Assembly: GCA_001750645.1 (NCBI GenBank)
Contig: MEIF01000211.1
Span: forward strand, 1-35,658
Source: Gammaproteobacteria bacterium AqS3
GTDB lineage: Bacteria > Pseudomonadota > Gammaproteobacteria > MEIF01 > AqS3
Reading direction: 5' to 3'
DNA: 35,658 nucleotides
Shown here one piece after another: positions 31,227-35,658 of this stretch. Numbering within the stretch: position 1 is the first letter of the stretch; every line of letters starts with the position of its first letter. Under the pieces are notes generated by a model. That model was not told where the DNA came from. It worked only from the letters and a program-made list of their open reading frames with translations, and searched no databases. Both the position numbers and the translations under genes were made by a program.

Positions 31227-33734
31227 CTACCACTCGCGGCTGAGCGTGATTCCGGCGGTGGTCGGCGCCCCGTAGCTGACGATGTTGGCGCGCAGCAGGG
31301 GGTTGCGCTCGCTCGACATCAGGACGCTCTCGTTCTCCATGTTCTTGACGAAGGCTCCGAAGGTCCACATCTGCGCGCTCTCGGCCGACTTGGGGGCGAA
31401 GCGCAGGTGCAGGTCGGTCATGCTGTAGCCGTCCTGGCGGTTGAACTCGTCGTTGTAGACGCTGAAGTAGTAGCCGTCATTCCGGGTGTTGCGCATGCTG
31501 ACGACGCCGACCATGCTGTCGCCGGCGACCCAGGTGAAGTCAATGCTGATCTGATGCACCTCCTTCGGCGCCAGCGGCAGGGCGTTGCCGATGATGTCCA
31601 CCGCCCGCCCGGTCGCCGGGTCGTGCGCACTGGGCAGGTTTCTGTTCATCAGCCCGGTGATTTTCGAATCATTCTGCGCATAGCCGTACTGGAACACCCA
31701 GTTGGGGGCGAGGTTGGCCAGGAAGCGAAAGTCGACGCCATTGGACTCGCCCTTGTACTGGTTGTTGACCTCGGGCAGGAAGGAGACGTAGTCGACCGTC
31801 TGGTAGTTGATCAGGTTGGTCTGGTAGGCCGAGACGGTCATGCGGATCCTGTCGGAGCGGAACTTCAGGCCGAGCTCGTGGGAGGTGACCTCCTCGGGTT
31901 CGTAGTAGTCGTAGCAGCTGCTCGGGTTGTAGCCGCCGGTCTTATAGCCCCGGGACGAGGCCTGGTAGATGAACAGCTGCTTGGTGGCGCGGATCTGAAA
32001 GCCGACCTGACCCTGGGAGCGGCTCCACGAGTTGCTGCGGCGGATGTCCTTGGCGCCGGCGTTGACCGCCGCAGCGCACTGCTCAACGTCGTCGATCGCC
32101 GTGATCTGATGGTTCTGCAGCTTGAGGGAGTCGCGCGCCGACCGCCCGCCGAGGTTGACCGCCATCTTGGGGGTGATGTGCCAGGTGCCCTGGGCGTAGA
32201 AGCTGCTGCGGCGCGAGCTGTACGCCATGTCGGTGCTGTGCGAGAAGCTGGACCGGCCGACCCGGAGGTGGTAGAGGTCGCTGTACTCGTTGGTGGTCAG
32301 CGTGTAGAGCAGGCCGATGACGTACTGGAAGGTCTCGGACTCGTTGCTGTGCACCCGCATTTCCTGCGAGTGCTGCACGACCGAGGTGTCGGACTGCTCC
32401 AGCAGGTAGTCGACTTCCGCCCCCCGCCCCCCGCGACCGGGGCCCACCGCCTCGGGGGTCAGCTTGTCGGTGACATATCGGGTGATGGCCGCCTCGCGCG
32501 CGCTGGCGGATCTGCCCAGATCCGTCTTATAGGCCTCGTGCGAGTTTTCGTAGTAGCGCCGCAGCGTGTCGGTCAGCAGCGCCACGCCGTTGGACATGCC
32601 GGGGTCGTCCTCATAGCCCTCGATGACGGTGCCGCCATAACCGTTGTAGAGACCGCCGCCCTGGGATTGGCCCGACTTCTGCGCACCCTCGGCGTCGCCG
32701 CTGTGATCCATCCGGCTGGTCTGGGTGGTGCTGATCCACTGGAAGGTGAAGAAATCGGTCAGGCGGCGCCAGTCCAGCGAAAAATCCCAGCCGCGCATCG
32801 TGCGCACGGGCGCGGCGTTCTGCGAGATTCTCTCCGACTCGACCGAGTCGACCAGGCCGAAGGCGTCCAGTCCCTCGTACTCCCTGCTGGAGGCATTCAA
32901 AAGCCGGGACCCGCTGCGCCGGTAGGCGTAGGCGGTCGGGGTCTTCTGCGCCGTGATGCCGGCGCGCACCGTGACCTCGCTCAGCCCGCTCTCGCTGATG
33001 AACAGGCTGGTGTTGCGCATCGACTGCGCCTCGGCGTCCTCGAGCTCCCGCTTGTTGTCGAGGTTGGTGCGCACCCCCCGACCGCGCTCGAGCACGTCAA
33101 AGGACAGCGACGAGCTGGAGCGCTCGCTGCCCCCGCTGATGCGCCCCTGGGCGCGCACGCTGGAGAAGCTGGACATGGTCAGGGCGATGCGCCGGGTCTC
33201 CCTCTCGTCGGGGCTGAAGCTCCAGAACTTGATGGCCCCGCCGGTGCTGTTGAAGCCGTGCAGAAGCGATTCGACGCCGTGCAGCGCCTCGGCCTGGCTC
33301 AGGTCGGCGACGTGGTTCCAGATGCTCATCGCCGGGCGCTGGTTCTGCCCGTCGATGAAGAAGCTCACCGCCGGCTCGTTGAATTTCGGCACGGTGTTGT
33401 TGATGCCCCTGAACGACAGGCTGCTGGACGCCCCGGTGCCGTAGAACACCAGCCCGGGAATGGCGAACTGCAGGTCGTAGAGTGAGTTGGAGTTGTAGGT
33501 GCGCAGCGTTGTGCGGTCGATCAGCGAGACGGTTGAGGGGGTGAACAGCGCCTCCTGCTTGTAGATGTCGGCGCGGGAGGGGACGTTGGTGTCCATGACT
33601 TCGAGCACCGGGGCATCGATGCGCTCGACTTCCTCGGCGCCGGCGCTCCAGAGCGGCAGTGCGCAGAGCGCCAGCAGGGTGATTCCGGCGGATTTTTTGA
33701 TCTGTCTCAGCGCCGCAGCCGCCGTTTCTACCAT
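31227..33734 (-). CDS. TonB-dependent outer-membrane receptor
   Basis: The 835-residue protein has a signal sequence (hydrophobic SAGITLLALCALPLWSAGA, cleaved near residue 33). A plug domain (about 55–190) contains SLYDLQFAIPGLVFYGTG, LSFRGINN and SFFIDGQNQRPA. EALHGVESLLHGFNSTGGAI matches the normal EVLRGPQGTLFGRN-type plug motif in diverged form. Barrel strands follow, including FQYVIGLLYTLT, SFYAQGTWHITPKMAVNLGG and a typical C-terminal end in aromatic Trp (GITLSREW). It would import a large ligand such as an iron chelate or organic substrate using TonB energy; the ligand is unknown. A clear TonB box is not obvious; IDAPVLEVMD near the mature start is the best candidate. Confidence 0.92.
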   Translation of the reverse strand: MVETAAAALRQIKKSAGITLLALCALPLWSAGAEEVERIDAPVLEVMDTNVPSRADIYKQEALFTPSTVSLIDRTTLRTYNSNSLYDLQFAIPGLVFYGTGASSSLSFRGINNTVPKFNEPAVSFFIDGQNQRPAMSIWNHVADLSQAEALHGVESLLHGFNSTGGAIKFWSFSPDERETRRIALTMSSFSSVRAQGRISGGSERSSSSLSFDVLERGRGVRTNLDNKRELEDAEAQSMRNTSLFISESGLSEVTVRAGITAQKTPTAYAYRRSGSRLLNASSREYEGLDAFGLVDSVESERISQNAAPVRTMRGWDFSLDWRRLTDFFTFQWISTTQTSRMDHSGDAEGAQKSGQSQGGGLYNGYGGTVIEGYEDDPGMSNGVALLTDTLRRYYENSHEAYKTDLGRSASAREAAITRYVTDKLTPEAVGPGRGGRGAEVDYLLEQSDTSVVQHSQEMRVHSNESETFQYVIGLLYTLTTNEYSDLYHLRVGRSSFSHSTDMAYSSRRSSFYAQGTWHITPKMAVNLGGRSARDSLKLQNHQITAIDDVEQCAAAVNAGAKDIRRSNSWSRSQGQVGFQIRATKQLFIYQASSRGYKTGGYNPSSCYDYYEPEEVTSHELGLKFRSDRIRMTVSAYQTNLINYQTVDYVSFLPEVNNQYKGESNGVDFRFLANLAPNWVFQYGYAQNDSKITGLMNRNLPSAHDPATGRAVDIIGNALPLAPKEVHQISIDFTWVAGDSMVGVVSMRNTRNDGYYFSVYNDEFNRQDGYSMTDLHLRFAPKSAESAQMWTFGAFVKNMENESVLMSSERNPLLRANIVSYGAPTTAGITLSREW

Positions 33735-33840
33735 TACTGCCGTCTCCCTCTCTCAATGCGGGCTTGTTTTTTGCCTGATGCTGCTGCCTGAGAAGTCGCG
33801 GGCGAAATCTCTGGCAGCCGGGCGCCAAAAACAACCCGGC

Positions 33841-33846
33841 ATTATA
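33841..33846 (-). promoter_or_regulatory. Putative -10 element of the TonB receptor gene
   Basis: TATAAT (within CTATATAATG on the minus strand) lies about 107 bases before the start at 33734, leaving an untranslated leader of roughly 100 bases. A GGGAG ribosome-site candidate lies near the ATG. No clear -35 box or Fur-like palindrome was found. Confidence 0.42.
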
Positions 33847-33932
33847 TAGAAAAGGCTTGCCGGCTCACGGCCTGGAGGGGTCGGAATGCGGCGTGTTCAG
33901 CGACATTTTCAGAGCCCTGGGAGGTCAGGCGC

Positions 33933-33938
33933 TATACT
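33933..33938 (+). promoter_or_regulatory. Putative -10 element of the tRNA-Ala gene
   Basis: TATACT in GCGCTATACTTT lies 29 bases before the tRNA start; the -35 box is not obvious. Confidence 0.35.
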
Positions 33939-33967
33939 TTTTGAGGTTCGCAGAACAACCGAAATTC

Positions 33968-34043
<76 letters not shown>

Positions 34044-34071
34044 ATATCCCCCCTATCGCACCTCGGCCCCG

Positions 34072-34080
34072 TGCTATATT
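34072..34080 (+). promoter_or_regulatory. Extended -10 element upstream of the GST gene
   Basis: TGCTATATT lies 26 bases before the GTG start, just after the tRNA gene. It has the TGn extension and no clear -35. Confidence 0.38.
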
Positions 34081-34106
34081 GCCGCCGCTAAAAACCCGGG
34101 CGGGTC

Positions 34107-34721
34107 GTGGCCATCAAGCTGTATCACTGTTTTCAGGCGCGCTCCCAGCGCTCGCTGTGGACCTTGGAGGAGCTGGGGCTGGACTACGAGCTGACTGTCC
34201 TGCCGTTTCCGCCGAGGGTGTTCCAAAAGGAGTACAAGCAGGTCAACCCGCTCGGCACCATCCCCTATCTGGTTGACGGCGATGTCGAAATGTCCGAATC
34301 CAGCGGCATCTGCCTCTACCTGGTCGAGCGCTACGGCCCCACAGAGCTGGCGATCGGGCGCGACGAGGCCGACTACGGGGCCTATCTCAACTGGCTGTTC
34401 CGCAGCGATGCAACGCTGACCTTTCCGCTGACCCTGGTGCTGCGCTACACCGAGCTGGAGCCCGAGGAGCGCCGCATCGCCCAGGTCGCCGACGACTACC
34501 GCACCTGGTTTCTGGCGCGCTGGCGCTGCGTCGGCGAGGCCCTCTCCGACGGGCGCGAATACCTGGTCGGCGGGCGCTTCACCATCGCCGATATATGCGT
34601 CAGCTACGGACTGCAGCTGGCGCTCAGCCTGGACATCCAGGAGGCCCTGGCCGGCCCCGTCAGGCCCTGGTGGGATCGGCTCAACGAGCGCGAGGCCATG
34701 CAGAAGGCGCTGCAGCTGTAG
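34107..34721 (+). CDS. Glutathione S-transferase family protein
   Basis: The 204-residue protein starts at GTG 34107; there is no ATG that would preserve the first beta strand (AIKLYHCFQARSQRSLWTLE). The thioredoxin-like N-terminal domain has the cis-proline segment NPLGTIPYLVDGD and SESSGICLYLVERYG, which contacts the glutathione gamma-glutamyl group. An all-helical C-terminal domain with YLVGGRFTIADICVSYGLQL carries the conserved capping-box Asp. A Ser (Ser13) or Cys8 near the end of strand 1 is the likely thiolate-activating residue. The physiological substrate is unknown. The hydrolase-like gene follows 3 bases later in the same frame. Confidence 0.92.
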   Translation: MAIKLYHCFQARSQRSLWTLEELGLDYELTVLPFPPRVFQKEYKQVNPLGTIPYLVDGDVEMSESSGICLYLVERYGPTELAIGRDEADYGAYLNWLFRSDATLTFPLTLVLRYTELEPEERRIAQVADDYRTWFLARWRCVGEALSDGREYLVGGRFTIADICVSYGLQLALSLDIQEALAGPVRPWWDRLNEREAMQKALQL

Positions 34722-34724
34722 CCC

Positions 34725-35658
34725 TTGGCAGAGCCGCTGAAACACTCGATTCACACCCGCTCCTCCCGACAGCAGCGCGCCCAGGTGCGCCGCGCCGTGC
34801 TGGTCATCGCCGGGGTGCTTTTTCTGTTTGTGCTGATCGGCTGGGTGCGCTTCAACGTCAACCCGCTCTGGGACGGCTGGAGCGACTGGCACAGAGCCGG
34901 GGCGCCGCTCGATCAGCTCGAGTCCCTGACCGGCGGGGTCGAATTGCCGGGCGCGGCCGACGGGGCGCCGCCGCCGAAGCCCTGCACCCGGCGCCCGCCG
35001 ATGTCCACCCCGCCCAATTTTCTGGAGGTTCTGAGCGCCGGGCAGGTGCGCCTTATGGTGCTGTGGCACGAGGGCTGCGAGGCGCTGCGCTACTTCGTTC
35101 CCCAGGCCGCCGGCGATGTGCGCTATCCGGCGCGCGGCCTGTTCGCCCTGTGGCTGCACGCCCTGCTGGGGACGGCCGTCGGCGAGGGCTGGCTGCCGGA
35201 GGATGCGCAGCTGGATGACATTCCGGAACTCTCCCGCATCAGCGATCAGCTCGGCCTTCGCACCGACGGATTGAACCTCGCGGGCGCCCCGGATGCCCTG
35301 GTGCGGGAGCTCATCGACGCCGCCAGCTGGGGCGGTTCGGTGCGCCAGCACATCGCCGACCTGGACGAGGTGCAGCGGCGCGGGCTCGCCGTGCAGTTCT
35401 GGCTTCAGGTGCTGCAGCACCACTACGGCGCCCGGCTCGAGGAGCTGCTGCAGCAGAGGCTGCGCACTCCGCTGGGCATCTCCGAGCGCGCGGTGCTGGG
35501 CTATGACGAGACCGGCATGCCGCTGGCATTCTGCTGCTACTACGCCAGCCCGAGCGAATTTGGCGCCCTGGGCAATCTCTACCTCTCCGGCACCGGACTG
35601 GGGGCGCCGGCCGGCTGGCTGGACCGCCTGGGCGGCTGGCGCCGGCTGCCGGACGGGG
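34725..35658 (+). CDS. Membrane-anchored beta-lactamase-fold protein lacking catalytic motifs (partial, runs off right edge)
   Basis: The frame is open from just after the GST stop to the window end. TTG 34725 gives a basic N-terminus followed by one membrane helix (VLVIAGVLFLFVLIGW); GTG 34785 is an alternative start. The ~250 visible residues after the helix resemble class C beta-lactamase/6-aminohexanoate-dimer hydrolase-like proteins: ALLGTAVGEGWLPEDAQLDD, then PLGISERAVLGYDETGMPLA and EFGALGNLYLSG. Where those have SxxK just before the LxGxAxxEG helix, this protein has GLFA. Where they have a YxN-type motif, it has a segment reading GLAVQFWLQVLQHHYG. If the alignment by eye is right, it is a pseudoenzyme. 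It lies 3 bases after gst, so co-transcription is likely. Confidence 0.68.
   Translation, partial: MAEPLKHSIHTRSSRQQRAQVRRAVLVIAGVLFLFVLIGWVRFNVNPLWDGWSDWHRAGAPLDQLESLTGGVELPGAADGAPPPKPCTRRPPMSTPPNFLEVLSAGQVRLMVLWHEGCEALRYFVPQAAGDVRYPARGLFALWLHALLGTAVGEGWLPEDAQLDDIPELSRISDQLGLRTDGLNLAGAPDALVRELIDAASWGGSVRQHIADLDEVQRRGLAVQFWLQVLQHHYGARLEELLQQRLRTPLGISERAVLGYDETGMPLAFCCYYASPSEFGALGNLYLSGTGLGAPAGWLDRLGGWRRLPDG

Noticed and set aside
33735-33967. Fur box or riboswitch upstream of the TonB receptor
   Set aside because: No 19-base Fur-like palindrome or recognisable riboswitch core could be seen in the leader.
34074-35423. 449-codon minus-strand frame
   Set aside because: Antisense shadow of the GST and hydrolase-like genes, which have recognisable folds on the plus strand.

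Overview
The window is GC-rich DNA of a gammaproteobacterium. Two gene orders support this. gpmI–envC–ctp and argC–DUF6776–bactofilin–erpA–anmK–tyrS are both familiar in Pseudomonas-like gammaproteobacteria. The standard code is used, both tRNAs have a genomically encoded CCA, and E. coli-like heme genes are present. I cannot name the genus. The Spinster-type MFS, NUDT19-like Nudix, TonB receptor, GST and very large repeat protein suggest a marine or host-associated lineage, which is inference only.

Region 1 (1–9139, minus strand) is the N-terminal part of one giant secreted protein that runs off the left edge, with at least 3046 codons. It has a long N-terminal extension, a signal sequence, a short cysteine-containing head, about 26 tandem Ig-like (Calx-beta/cadherin-like) domains and the start of a different C-terminal region. 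In the middle, a four-domain unit of about 1.27 kb is repeated three times. Region 2 (9341–13429, plus) is gpmI, a degenerate-LytM EnvC-type amidase activator and a Ctp/S41 protease.

Region 3 (about 13430–19019) is an AT-richer accessory island between conserved blocks. It holds a Sec-exported coiled-coil protein carrying a double-glycine-like leader motif, a secreted stand-alone C39 peptidase and a translationally coupled beta-barrel-like protein. Around these are three copies of a C-terminal tail sequence, each facing a minus-strand membrane-protein gene. Two of those membrane genes are intact paralogues and one is broken. This is the best candidate here for an undescribed system: a periplasmic or surface peptidase maturing an exported substrate, resembling what I recall of the Acinetobacter Fil-type putative pilus loci.

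Region 4 (19020–26139, mostly minus) has a tightly overlapping unit nudix–MBL hydrolase–MFS–priA, tRNA-Val(CAC), and overlapping hemL and hemJ. Region 5 (26184–31188) is the argC-to-tyrS block, with anmK on the opposite strand. Region 6 (31227–35658) has a TonB-dependent receptor, tRNA-Ala(GGC), a glutathione S-transferase and the start of a membrane-anchored beta-lactamase-fold protein that appears to have lost its catalytic motifs.

All assignments come from reading the sequence. No database or alignment was run, and family names are from memory of motifs.
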